Assembly (NCBI GenBank): GCA_044507695.1
Contig: JBIQJD010000004.1
Location: 62,001 to 126,000, forward strand
DNA length: 64,000 nt
Reading direction: 5' to 3'
Source of the DNA: JBIQJD01 sp044507695
GTDB lineage: Bacteria; Bacteroidota; Ignavibacteria; Ignavibacteriales; Ignavibacteriaceae
Under the pieces are notes generated by a model, which was not told the DNA's origin, did not search any database, and was given only the letters and a program-made list of their open reading frames with translations. The position numbers and the translations under genes are program-made. Shown one piece after another: positions 8,869-18,453 of the stretch; positions within the stretch are counted from its first letter, which is position 1; every line of letters starts with the position of its first letter.

Positions 8869-11037
8869 CTATAAATTTTTCAAGATGTAGTCTGCTATTA
8901 AATAATAGTAATGCAGCCCAAAACCGCCATGTTTTTTGCCGGGATAAATCATTAAATCAAACTGCTTATTCTTTGTTATTAATTCTTCAACAAGTTCAAC
9001 AGAATTATGAAAGTGAACATTATCATCTGCTGTGCCGTGAATAATTAATAATTTTCCGGAAAGATTACCGGCATAATTAACAGGGGCACTTTCAAAATAT
9101 CCGGCTGGATTCAGTTGTTCATCCTGCATGAAACGCTCTGTATAAATTGCATCATAATATTTCCAGTGAGATAATCCCGCAGCAGCAATTCCAGCTTTGA
9201 AATATTCCGGAGCTTTAAGAAGAGCCAGCGCAGCCATATAACCGCCGTAACTGGTGCCGTAAATTGCAATTCTTGATGTATCAATAAATCCTGATTTGTT
9301 CAGCCAATTTATTCCTTCAATAATATCATTAAGTTCCCACTTACCAAGATTTTTATAAACAGTATGTTCAAACTCCCTGCCTCTGCCGCCAGTTCCCCGG
9401 TTATCAACTGCAAAAACAAGAAAACCATTCTGTGCAAAATACTGATGCAGCAAATAATAATAGCTCATCCATTTATCAGTAACTGTTTTTGAACCAGGAC
9501 CGCTGTAATTATAAATTATAACCGGATATTTTTTATTCTTATCAAAATCATGCGGCTTAATAAGGAATGAATTTAATTCAACGCCATCACTCGTTGTAAA
9601 ACTCTGAAATTCAACCGGAGTAAATCCATACTCCTGAATGAAAGACATATCCGGTTCAAAAAATTTATGAATTAATTCACCATTAGTTGAATAAAGATAA
9701 GTTGAAGTGATCTGATGCGAGTTTGAGTATTTATCAATAAAATATTTTCCAGATTGCGGCATATCAATTGAATGTGTGCCGGTTGCTTCTGTTATTAATT
9801 TCTTTCCCGAGCCATCAAATTTGATTGAGTACAAATTTTTGTAAAGAGGTGAAAGTTCATTCGATGTGTAATAAATGGTTTTATTCTTTTCATCAACAGT
9901 GACCAAATCATCAATCTCAAAATTTCCTTTTGTTATTTGATTAATCACATTTCCTTCATAATCAATTAAATATAAATGAAGAAAACCATCCCTTTCTGAT
10001 GACCAGATAAATTTTTCTGAATTTTTCAGGAATGTAAGATGATCCCAAACATCAACCCAATGTTCATCTTCTTCTGTAAGAATTAATTTTGTGTTGCCGG
10101 TATTAATATTTGCAAACAGTAGTTCCAGTTTATTCTGGAGTCTGTTTAATTTTTGGATTGCAATTACTGAAGGATTATTTGTGAACATCATCCGGGGCAG
10201 ATAAATATTTTTGTCATTGCCGGTGTTCATCCAGTTAATTTTTCCATCATCAATATTTGCAACACCAATTTTAACTTCTGCAATATTTGCTCCAACTTTA
10301 GGATAATGCTGGTACTCAACTGAGTTGTATATTGAATCATAATGAACGATAGGGAAGATAGGAACATTAGATTGATCGCTTTGCCAGAATGCAATTGCCT
10401 TGCTGTCCGGAGACCAGTTCCATCCTTCAATAATGCTGAATTCTTCTTCGTAAGCCCAATCGAAAACGCCGTTAAGGATTGTTTCACTTCCATCAAAAGT
10501 AAGCTGCTGTTCTTTTCCTGTTTTCACATCAACAACAAAAAGATTATTGCTGCGTACAAATCCTATTTTAGATTCATCCGGAGAAAATTTGATGTTCATC
10601 TGCTTTTCATCTGATTCTACTTTTAAAATGAATTGTTTGGAATGAACATCATACAAATAAAAATTTCCGCCGGTTTTAAGTGAACGAGCCGGAATAGTTG
10701 ATGTGAACAAAATATAGTTTTCTTCAGGAGACCACAAATAATTTTTTATTGTAAAATCATCGTCCTGAAGTTTTTCTTTTAATTGCTTACCTGAAATCAG
10801 AAGGGATTCTTTCTGTTTATTAATATCAAATTGAAAAATAGAATTTCCTTCTTCCGGATCATTGATTGTGTAGGATATTTTATTTCCATCATCAAACCAA
10901 TGAACATTCTTTAATGATTTACCATAGAATTCAGCATTTGTAAAAATATCTCTCAGTTCAAGTTTATTGTTTTGTGCGCTTACAAATGTTGAAAGGAAGA
11001 ATACAAAAAGCAGGATAGTACGTTTCATTATATACAC
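8869..11037 (-). CDS. S9 family dipeptidyl peptidase IV-like serine peptidase
   Basis: 722 residues with a signal peptide. The frame begins MYIMKRTIL; the ATG at 11028 gives the cleaner signal peptide MKRTILLFVFFLSTFVSAQ and may be the real start. Residues ~40-470 are the DPP-IV beta propeller, including the DWAYEEEF double-Glu motif that binds the substrate N-terminus. The alpha/beta hydrolase domain has GTSYGGYMA with the nucleophile Ser, HGTADDNVHF with the Asp and GKKHGGF with the His. It should release X-Pro or X-Ala dipeptides in the periplasm during peptide use. It is transcribed leftwards, toward the tRNA. Confidence 0.92.
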   Translation of the reverse strand: MYIMKRTILLFVFFLSTFVSAQNNKLELRDIFTNAEFYGKSLKNVHWFDDGNKISYTINDPEEGNSIFQFDINKQKESLLISGKQLKEKLQDDDFTIKNYLWSPEENYILFTSTIPARSLKTGGNFYLYDVHSKQFILKVESDEKQMNIKFSPDESKIGFVRSNNLFVVDVKTGKEQQLTFDGSETILNGVFDWAYEEEFSIIEGWNWSPDSKAIAFWQSDQSNVPIFPIVHYDSIYNSVEYQHYPKVGANIAEVKIGVANIDDGKINWMNTGNDKNIYLPRMMFTNNPSVIAIQKLNRLQNKLELLFANINTGNTKLILTEEDEHWVDVWDHLTFLKNSEKFIWSSERDGFLHLYLIDYEGNVINQITKGNFEIDDLVTVDEKNKTIYYTSNELSPLYKNLYSIKFDGSGKKLITEATGTHSIDMPQSGKYFIDKYSNSHQITSTYLYSTNGELIHKFFEPDMSFIQEYGFTPVEFQSFTTSDGVELNSFLIKPHDFDKNKKYPVIIYNYSGPGSKTVTDKWMSYYYLLHQYFAQNGFLVFAVDNRGTGGRGREFEHTVYKNLGKWELNDIIEGINWLNKSGFIDTSRIAIYGTSYGGYMAALALLKAPEYFKAGIAAAGLSHWKYYDAIYTERFMQDEQLNPAGYFESAPVNYAGNLSGKLLIIHGTADDNVHFHNSVELVEELITKNKQFDLMIYPGKKHGGFGLHYYYLIADYILKNL

Positions 11038-11116
11038 AAAGTTTTTTATTGAAGTTATGATTTTAAAATAGAAAAGCGCGTAGAAGAATAAAAGGAAGGG
11101 AAGGATTTTTATGTAA

Positions 11117-13750
11117 TTACATATTAAACCAGTAAGTAAACTTCAGCATAAAAATATTATCAGGTTGTATATCCCATAACCTTCTTACAGAACGGTTAAA
11201 TTGGAAACGTCCATCATCTTCAACATCTGAGCGGGTTTGAGTCCACACAAGATAAATAACAGAGCCCGGGAAATATTCCCACCTTAATACTGCATTGCCG
11301 CGGAGAGATTTAAAATTAAAATCCGGATTATCAATCTGTATTTGCTGTGCAGGCCCGTTTCCATCAGGATCAGCAATTAGTTCAGCCTCATTAAAAGTTG
11401 AAGCTTCCTCGCCATAATTCATAAAATCATGGGCAGCAGGTTTTTTTAATTCTTTAAAGTTGGTGAATTCACCCGATGAGATCAGCGGCTGCACATAAAG
11501 CTGAAGTGAAAGCTCCGGTGTAAAAATCCAGTTCATTCTTATTCCTGCGCCAAACGTATGCTGATTCATCTTTGCAAAAACATAACGTTTGCCAAATGTT
11601 GCAGTTGCAAATGGATCATCAAAACAGTTAACCCACTGAGCAAATTCATTTACTCTTGAATAGTAAGGACTTAAACTGAAAGAAAGATTAGCTGCGGGGC
11701 GGTATTCAATTTCTGAATCAATCTGCCATTCATAACCATAATTTGGCTGTACGTATGTAAAAAATCCTGCACCAACAGTAAAATCTTTTCTGTTATCAGT
11801 GGTTGTATAAAAGTTTATTTGATAACCCGGAGGATTTTTTGATAAAGGTCCGCCGCGTGTAAGGCGGTTATTTATTGTTGCAGGATTGTAAGCGAGATTC
11901 CAATTAATTGTATAGTAGTTTAGAAATCTTATAAAACCTGAATGAAAGATTCCTTCCCATATAATATTGCCATCGTAATCGTAATTCCTGAAAACAGCCA
12001 AAAGCAATTCAGTATATCTTGTAATGTTGTTTGGTTTATCCCAGGAATATCCACCTCCAACGTGCATATTAACTAAATCTGATCTTGATAGAAAGCCAAC
12101 ATCATTAATATCAAATTGAGGAGAAATCAAACCAAAAGCAGAATTAAAAAAGAAATTTCCTTTTTGTTTGTTAAGATAAACTCTTGCAGCGTATCCTGTT
12201 AAAGAAGTTCTGTTTGAATCGAGTCTGTTTATTTTTGAATCGGGTCTTTGAAAATAATGCTGAGAATTTCTTTGAAGTGAAGTAATTCTTTCCTTTGTTC
12301 CTGTAACATGGCTTAACCCAAACCAGCCGGTAACAACCCATGTTTTAGATGAATCAAGAAAAAACCAGCCGTCAATTCCGCCGGTATAAGCATTTTTATT
12401 AATTTCATTTCTTAATGCATCATCAGAAAAATTTCTTGATGCTACTGTAGAAATAAACCCTAATCCCTGCCGGGAATCTTCAAATTCTTTTTGAGCTCTT
12501 ACAATTCCATAATAAGTAAAAGGTTCAACTTCTTTTTTTGCACGGCTTCCGTTAAGCTGGTATTCTGCACGTTCGCTTACTGTTAATGCATGAATAGTTC
12601 CGATGCTGCAGTTATCGTCAACCTTGCCGGATAATTTTGCTGCACCAAGTATATGCGTACCATCGGGATAATTAGCAAAATCAGCATCCGGTGAACTGCC
12701 CTGTGGTGATCTGCCGATTCGTCTGCTGTAAAAAAAATCAGGACCCGGCCAATTAAATCCCCAGTAGTTATTTGCTCCGCCAACACCAAATTCAAATATG
12801 GAAGAACCTTCTACAAAGAATGGTCTTTTTTCGGAAAAGAAAGTTTCAACATCACTTAAATTTATTACTGCAGGATCGATTTCAACCTGGCCAAAATCAG
12901 GATTGATTGTTGCATTCAAAACGAGATTAGAGCCAATACCCATTTTCATATCAGCGCCTGCATCAGGAATGTATTGTGAGCCATCATTAAAAGGATTGCC
13001 TGCAGAAGGATGAGTATATTCAGCGCGTGTTGTTAAATAAGGAAGTATCTCAATTCTTTTTGAAGATTTAATTTGTTTTAACCCATTCATCTTTGCAAAA
13101 TGAGATGCAAGTCCGCTTTCATTTAAAGGCCAGAAAGTGATGAAGTCCTTTTCATTTCTTCTTGCAATTTTACGCTGAAAATTAATTCCCCATATCATTT
13201 CATCCTGTTCATGAAATTTTAATTGAGAGAAGGGAATCCTCATTTCAACAGTCCATCCATGTTCATCAATATTAGCTTTGCCTTCCCAAACTCCATCCCA
13301 TGAAGCATCAGTCCAGCTATCATTATAGATTGTACCATCAATCAAAGTACCTGCTGCGCTTACTCCAAAATACACGCCGCTTCTTTTATCATTATATGAA
13401 TCAATGCAAACGAGAAAATTATCTGTATTTATTTCAACATCTCTGCGGGATAAGCGTGCAATTATTGAATCAGGTGAAGTATCAAATAAATTTGCGCCTA
13501 CATAAAGATAATTATCATCATAAACCAATCTTACTTCGGATTTTTGGCTGGGTTCTTTTCCTTCATCAGGCTCGCGTTGAATAAAAATAGTAACCGGAAA
13601 TTCATGCCTCCAGATTTCTTCGGTAAGTAATCCATCAATAATAATTTCCTGGCTGGTTTTTACTGCTGTAACATTCACATCATTTTTTGCAAAGTTTGGA
13701 ATTGATATTGCAGCAGCAAGAAGTAAAATTAATTTTTTCAGCTTAATCAT
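11117..13750 (-). CDS. DUF5916 outer-membrane protein with CBM9-like N-terminus
   Basis: 877 residues. A short signal peptide (to ~21, ending FAK) is followed by a CBM9-like beta-sandwich domain (IIIDGLLTEEIWRHE, VRLVYDDNYLYVGANLFD, WTVEMRIPFSQLKF). The remaining ~650 residues are DUF5916, rich in alternating aromatic strands and ending in FMLKFTYWFNM, which suggests an outer-membrane beta barrel. The family is common in Bacteroidota and relatives; its biochemical job is not established. It lies nine bases downstream of the DUF4097 gene and probably belongs to the same ECF-controlled transcript. Confidence 0.82.
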   Translation of the reverse strand: MIKLKKLILLLAAAISIPNFAKNDVNVTAVKTSQEIIIDGLLTEEIWRHEFPVTIFIQREPDEGKEPSQKSEVRLVYDDNYLYVGANLFDTSPDSIIARLSRRDVEINTDNFLVCIDSYNDKRSGVYFGVSAAGTLIDGTIYNDSWTDASWDGVWEGKANIDEHGWTVEMRIPFSQLKFHEQDEMIWGINFQRKIARRNEKDFITFWPLNESGLASHFAKMNGLKQIKSSKRIEILPYLTTRAEYTHPSAGNPFNDGSQYIPDAGADMKMGIGSNLVLNATINPDFGQVEIDPAVINLSDVETFFSEKRPFFVEGSSIFEFGVGGANNYWGFNWPGPDFFYSRRIGRSPQGSSPDADFANYPDGTHILGAAKLSGKVDDNCSIGTIHALTVSERAEYQLNGSRAKKEVEPFTYYGIVRAQKEFEDSRQGLGFISTVASRNFSDDALRNEINKNAYTGGIDGWFFLDSSKTWVVTGWFGLSHVTGTKERITSLQRNSQHYFQRPDSKINRLDSNRTSLTGYAARVYLNKQKGNFFFNSAFGLISPQFDINDVGFLSRSDLVNMHVGGGYSWDKPNNITRYTELLLAVFRNYDYDGNIIWEGIFHSGFIRFLNYYTINWNLAYNPATINNRLTRGGPLSKNPPGYQINFYTTTDNRKDFTVGAGFFTYVQPNYGYEWQIDSEIEYRPAANLSFSLSPYYSRVNEFAQWVNCFDDPFATATFGKRYVFAKMNQHTFGAGIRMNWIFTPELSLQLYVQPLISSGEFTNFKELKKPAAHDFMNYGEEASTFNEAELIADPDGNGPAQQIQIDNPDFNFKSLRGNAVLRWEYFPGSVIYLVWTQTRSDVEDDGRFQFNRSVRRLWDIQPDNIFMLKFTYWFNM

Positions 13751-13759
13751 AAATGATAA

Positions 13760-14911
13760 TCAATTGGTGAGACGCTTTATTTCGATTTCGCCGTAACTTG
13801 TATCGAGATATATTTTTTTACCGCCGCCGTTAAAAGAATAAGTTGCAGTAATATTATTTGAATTTCTGTTAACTGTTTTATTGGATGGTATTAATTCACA
13901 TTTTATAAAATCCCGTTCATCAAATTTATAACTGCCAACGCTGCGTATTCTGATATCAACCGTAACTTTTGCATTTGCAGGAAGAAATAATTTTATTTTT
14001 CCATTAGCAGTGCGTAATTGTGTTTGATCGGATTTATCATTCATCAATTCCAGAACAATATCACCTGAGCCGGAAGTTGCCTGCGCTGTTCCGTTCATTT
14101 TATAGAGATAAATATTCCCGCTTGTAGTTGATGCATTTACATCGCCGTTTACTTTTTTTGCATTTATATTTCCACCGCCGGAATTCAGAACTGCGCTTCC
14201 TTCAATATTAACAATTGAAATATTTCCGCCGCCGGTATTCAATTTTGTTTTTCCTTTTATTTCTTCAACATAGATATTACCGCCGCCGGTTGATACAGCA
14301 ACAGATTTACTAATATTTTTTATCTTAATATTTCCGCCTGAAGTTTGTATGGAACCATTTCCTTCAATATTTGATAGCTGAAGATCTCCTCCGCGTGAAG
14401 AGATTTTCATCTCACCCTTAATTTCATTTGCTTTAATATCTCCGCCGTAGGTAACAAGATTTATAAAGCCATTAATATTTTCCAGAATTATATCACCGCC
14501 TGATGTACTTCCTTCAAGGCTGCCGCTGAAACTTCCGTTAACTCTTAAATCACCGCCCTGTGTTTTCATCTCAATGTAGATTTGCCGCGGAACAGTAATC
14601 CAGAAATCAGAATATTCAGAAACGTATGAACGGATTCTAACATGATTGCCGGCAGATTTTATCATAAAATCATCTGAATCAAAATCGAAATCAGATTCAT
14701 ATTTAACTTCAACTACATTTTTATCCCATGTATTAATTATTATATCACCATATTTGATATCCACAAGCAGGTGGCCGTTCCTGCTCATGTTAAATGTTTT
14801 GGTTTTTGATCTCTGCGCTGAAGCAATTCCCGGCAGCAGCAGTGCCAATAATACTGCAGTGCAGATAGAATATTTGATCTTACGAGAACTAAACTGAATT
14901 AAAGCAGACAT
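13760..14911 (-). CDS. DUF4097-type beta-helix repeat protein
   Basis: 383 residues with a signal peptide-like hydrophobic N-terminus ending IASAQ. From about 110 to 285 it repeats a ~20-residue unit with the core GGG(D/N)I (GGDIILENINGF, GGDIKANEIKG, GGNIKIKNISK, GGNIYVEEIKG, GGNINAKKVNG), the pattern of the DUF4097/DUF4098 right-handed beta helix. These proteins are frequent partners of ECF sigma/anti-sigma genes and are thought to be envelope-stress or adhesin-like, but no reaction is known. Its start is immediately adjacent to the stop of the anti-sigma gene, so the two are translationally linked. Confidence 0.82.
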   Translation of the reverse strand: MSALIQFSSRKIKYSICTAVLLALLLPGIASAQRSKTKTFNMSRNGHLLVDIKYGDIIINTWDKNVVEVKYESDFDFDSDDFMIKSAGNHVRIRSYVSEYSDFWITVPRQIYIEMKTQGGDLRVNGSFSGSLEGSTSGGDIILENINGFINLVTYGGDIKANEIKGEMKISSRGGDLQLSNIEGNGSIQTSGGNIKIKNISKSVAVSTGGGNIYVEEIKGKTKLNTGGGNISIVNIEGSAVLNSGGGNINAKKVNGDVNASTTSGNIYLYKMNGTAQATSGSGDIVLELMNDKSDQTQLRTANGKIKLFLPANAKVTVDIRIRSVGSYKFDERDFIKCELIPSNKTVNRNSNNITATYSFNGGGKKIYLDTSYGEIEIKRLTN

Positions 14912-15892
14912 TTATTTGCTCTCCTCAAGAACGGTTTTCGCCTGGTACCTGATGTACCTGTTTTCATCTGCCGTCATTTTCTTTTTAAAGATTGAAAGTT
15001 CATCCTCGGTAAAACCGGTTCCTTTTTTCTGAGCAGCCATTAAACAATTAATTGCTTCAACCCTGTTGCCGGAAATTTCATCATTCATTAATACGTACAG
15101 AAGAGTATTTTTAATTTTTTCATCATAGGATAAATTGGAAAGAAGTTTTATTGCCTGAAGTCTTACCCCGGGATTCTCATCAAACTTTGCAACAGTAATT
15201 ACAGCATCTTTAATATCTGAGTCAGGTTCAGCCTTAGATTCTGAACTGATAAGATTAATTGAATTTAAACGCACTCCCGGATTTTCAACATTAAGCATTG
15301 AATAGGTAAGAACATTTTTTATCATTTCATCATTAACACTCCCTTTCATTCTTACCGGTTTAACAGCATCAAAAATAAATTCAATCTCACCATCAGAAGC
15401 ATCCTGATCAATAAATCTTATATTGGTTATTCTTACATCATTCTGAGACAGATCGAATCCGGATGAATTTTCATGTGAAGCTGTTTCAATCATTCCGTTT
15501 GTATCTGTACCGTTTACTATTTGAACCGGGTTAGTTCTAAAAAATAAATAACCTGCAAAAAATCCTACTATTAACAATGCTGCACCGCCAAACGCAAACT
15601 GAAATTTTCGTAATGTAAAGATTCTTCCAAGCAAATTTTTTAATGAAGGTTTATCAGACCTTTCTTTTCTTAATGCGTCTCTCAACTGCTGCCTTGCCTG
15701 GAATAATAAATAATCATCCGGTTCCGGCAGTGTATTATCAATCAATAATAATTTTAATTTTTTCTGTCCATCATATTCAGCCTGGCATTCTGCACATTCG
15801 TTCAGATGTTTATCAAATTCAATTTGTTCATTGTCATTCAAATCATTATCAACCGCCAGCGGTATCCATTCTTTATAAATATGATGTTCCAT
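14912..15892 (-). CDS. Zinc-finger anti-sigma factor with periplasmic HEAT repeats
   Basis: About 326 residues. An upstream TTG at 15904 keeps the frame open, but the ATG at 15892 has GGAG six bases ahead and is chosen. The cytoplasmic N-terminus has the anti-sigma zinc motif FDKHLNECAECQ (HxxxCxxC). A single span follows near residues 103-121 (FAFGGAALLIVGFFAGYLFF). The periplasmic part ends in three HEAT-like repeats: VENPGVRLNSINLISS, DENPGVRLQAIKLLSN and DEISGNRVEAINCLMA. It should hold the upstream-encoded ECF sigma factor inactive at the membrane. HEAT repeats as the sensory part are less usual and suggest a protein ligand. Confidence 0.85.
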   Translation of the reverse strand: MEHHIYKEWIPLAVDNDLNDNEQIEFDKHLNECAECQAEYDGQKKLKLLLIDNTLPEPDDYLLFQARQQLRDALRKERSDKPSLKNLLGRIFTLRKFQFAFGGAALLIVGFFAGYLFFRTNPVQIVNGTDTNGMIETASHENSSGFDLSQNDVRITNIRFIDQDASDGEIEFIFDAVKPVRMKGSVNDEMIKNVLTYSMLNVENPGVRLNSINLISSESKAEPDSDIKDAVITVAKFDENPGVRLQAIKLLSNLSYDEKIKNTLLYVLMNDEISGNRVEAINCLMAAQKKGTGFTEDELSIFKKKMTADENRYIRYQAKTVLEESK

Positions 15893-15942
15893 TTTCAACT
15901 CCAATCTCTTCTTATACTTTTTATTCTATAAGAAATTTTCTT

Positions 15943-16515
15943 CTAATAAATATTCTTTAACAATTTCCGCATTTTATGATTTGCTTCGAACAGGTATTTC
16001 TTAACAGTTCCTTCCTGGCAATCCATAATTAGTGCAATCTCTTTTAATTTATATCCTTCAAAGTGCTTCATCAAAAAAATCATTTTTTGTTTTGGCGAAA
16101 GTTTATCAACTGCTTCATTTATTTTTTCACTTATTTCATTGCTTGAAAGATGTTTTTCCGGCGATGAATAATTGTGTTCATTTTCAAGAATAACGCCGCC
16201 GTTATCTTCTTCATCAAACTCTTCATTTATAGGAACGTTAATTCTTTTTTTATTCTTAGCGTAGTGAGTTAAACAAACATTTGTTGTAATCCTAAACAGC
16301 CAGGTTGAAAACTCACTTTTAAATTGGAAGTTTTTTAATCCTTTAAACACACGGATAAAAACTTCCTGGTAAATATCTTTTGCATCATCTTTATTCTGAA
16401 CATATTTAAGCGCCATAGATAATACCCGTTTATCATAGCGGAAAACCAGTTCTTCAAACGATGATGAATCACCGGCCTGGGCTTTATATATTAAATCAGT
16501 ATCGCTAAGCGCCAT
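15943..16515 (-). CDS. ECF RNA polymerase sigma factor (RpoE-like)
   Basis: 190 residues. Region 2 is clear: FEELVFRYDKRVLSMAL, DAKDIYQEVFIRVFKGL and STWLFRITTNVCLTHY. Region 4 is KLSPKQKMIFLMKHFEGYKLKEIALIM followed by the helix GTVKKYLFEANHKMRKLL. The 51-residue linker with DEEDNGG separates them. It heads a leftward module with the HEAT-repeat anti-sigma factor, the DUF4097 protein and the DUF5916 protein, so it probably transcribes that set in response to envelope stress. Confidence 0.93.
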   Translation of the reverse strand: MALSDTDLIYKAQAGDSSSFEELVFRYDKRVLSMALKYVQNKDDAKDIYQEVFIRVFKGLKNFQFKSEFSTWLFRITTNVCLTHYAKNKKRINVPINEEFDEEDNGGVILENEHNYSSPEKHLSSNEISEKINEAVDKLSPKQKMIFLMKHFEGYKLKEIALIMDCQEGTVKKYLFEANHKMRKLLKNIY

Positions 16516-16643
16516 TAGATTTCCAATTTCTGTTCAGTTAGACCAGGATTGACTGTAAAAGGTTGGTATAAAATTAGTTAAATATTAATCAGTTTGATTA
16601 ATGTAATTGATGAACGGCAGGATAGCTGTTTATGCAGTTTTTC

Positions 16644-18446
16644 TTAATAAATCCGGAAAATTTTTACTGATTGAGGATCAAGTTCAACTTTAAGAATTGC
16701 GGAAGTTTCACCGGATGCACTTCCTTCTTCACCTTCAATCAGTTCTGTAAATGTAAACTTTTGTTTGTTAAGAGGAATATCAAATTCAGTCTTCTCTTTG
16801 GCAAGATTGAAAGCGGCAATAATCAATTCATCATCTATACTTCTTTGAAATGCAAAACATCTTGTATCATTATCTGAATAAATAAATTTTAAATCACCTT
16901 CTTTAAGTGCGCGGCTCTTATTTCTAATTGAAATTAATTCTTTATAGAAGGAAAGAAGTTCTTCATTCTGTTCAACTTTAAATTTTCCAAATCCGGTTTT
17001 AAAACCTGATGTTTCATCAATCACTTCATCATCAAAATTCAAATCTTTCCAAATCATCGGTTTTCTGTCATGCGGATCATCTGCTCCCCACATTCCTATT
17101 TCATCACCGTAATAAATCATTGGTGCGCCTCTGTATGTCATCATAAATGCCGCAATTAATTTCTGGATTTCATAAACTTCATCAGTTGGTTTACCGGGAT
17201 TGTAAACCGGATTTCCTTCATTGGCGTCGCGGTCAAATTTTCTGCCCGGGTTATAAATCCGTGATGATAATCTCTCAGTATCATGGCTTCCCATCAAATT
17301 CTGAAGTATGTGAAGATGCCTGGCGGGATATGTGCTGTCAATCTTCTGCAGATGATTGATAAACTCATCAACAGAAATATTATTTTGTATGAAGAGATCA
17401 TCAACAGCATAAGCAAAATTATAGTTCATCAGCCCATCAAATGGTCCATCGCTGGAAATTAAATCCGGAGAGAGTTCCCAAAGCTCACCAATAATTATTG
17501 CCTTATTATTAATTGTTTTTACAAGTCTGCTCCAGTCTTTCCAAAATCCAGCCGGAACATCACGTGCAACATCAAGCCGCCATCCATCAATTCCATCTTC
17601 TGTTAATCCATCATTGTTTGGATCCATCCATCTTGAAGTTGCGTGGAAAATATATTGTTTTGGTCCGGGTGATAAATCATTTTCTGTTCTATTAATTTCA
17701 GGTAATGATTTTATATTCCACCATCCTTTGTAATCAAATTCATCAGTTTCAGTTGAAGGATCATCAAAAGTATTTATTATGTACCAATCTTTATATTTTG
17801 AGTTGATGCCGTTTTTTATGATATCCTGAAATGCCCAGAATTGTATTCCGGTATGATTAAAAACTCCATCAATAATTATGCGTATTCCGCGCTGATGAAC
17901 TTCATCAATTAATTTTAAAAATAATTTATCTGCTTCCGTCCATTTCCATGTAGATGGATCATCCGGTATTTCTGATTCAATTATTTCCCTGTCCCCATCA
18001 GGATCAGGACCAAAATTAACATCAATGTGATGATAAGATGATCCATCATATTTATGAAGTGAGACTGCTTCAAAAACAGGATTTAAATAAATTGCATTAA
18101 CACCGAGTGACTGCAGATAATCAAGCCTGTCAATTATTCCCTGTAAATCGCCGCCGTAACGCCTGTCATAAATATCTTTTATTTTACCATCGCTGCCTTT
18201 TTCCCAATCAGCAGCTTCAAACCAGTTTGATGTCCACTCAGTTACTTTCCATCCTTCGGGAATTTGTCTGCGGTTGATGAAGACCTTTTCCGGTTCGGGA
18301 TTATTTGTATCATCACCATTAGCAAATCTTTCGGGAAAAATCTGGTACCAAACTATTCCTTTTGCCCAATCAGGAAAATTATCCTGCGCTCTTAATTGAA
18401 AAGCTGCAAGTAAATTCAAAAACAGAATTAATATTTTAATTCTCAT
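16644..18446 (-). CDS. Secreted GH13 alpha-amylase
   Basis: About 600 residues. The frame is open from an ATG at 18470, but the ATG at 18446 starts the signal peptide (MRIKILILFLNLLAAFQLRA) and avoids overlap with the upstream gene, so it is preferred. GH13 motifs: GIVWYQIFPERFANGD, region I DGVFNH, region II GWRLDVARDVP with the Asp nucleophile, region III IIGELWE with the acid Glu, and region IV LMGSHDTERL. The C-terminal all-beta domain ends in LDPQSVKIFRIY. It should cleave alpha-1,4-glucans outside the cytoplasm. It differs in N-terminal layout from the other amylase in this window, so the two probably take different glucans or act in different places. Confidence 0.87.
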   Translation of the reverse strand: MRIKILILFLNLLAAFQLRAQDNFPDWAKGIVWYQIFPERFANGDDTNNPEPEKVFINRRQIPEGWKVTEWTSNWFEAADWEKGSDGKIKDIYDRRYGGDLQGIIDRLDYLQSLGVNAIYLNPVFEAVSLHKYDGSSYHHIDVNFGPDPDGDREIIESEIPDDPSTWKWTEADKLFLKLIDEVHQRGIRIIIDGVFNHTGIQFWAFQDIIKNGINSKYKDWYIINTFDDPSTETDEFDYKGWWNIKSLPEINRTENDLSPGPKQYIFHATSRWMDPNNDGLTEDGIDGWRLDVARDVPAGFWKDWSRLVKTINNKAIIIGELWELSPDLISSDGPFDGLMNYNFAYAVDDLFIQNNISVDEFINHLQKIDSTYPARHLHILQNLMGSHDTERLSSRIYNPGRKFDRDANEGNPVYNPGKPTDEVYEIQKLIAAFMMTYRGAPMIYYGDEIGMWGADDPHDRKPMIWKDLNFDDEVIDETSGFKTGFGKFKVEQNEELLSFYKELISIRNKSRALKEGDLKFIYSDNDTRCFAFQRSIDDELIIAAFNLAKEKTEFDIPLNKQKFTFTELIEGEEGSASGETSAILKVELDPQSVKIFRIY

Positions 18447-18453
18447 AAGATGG

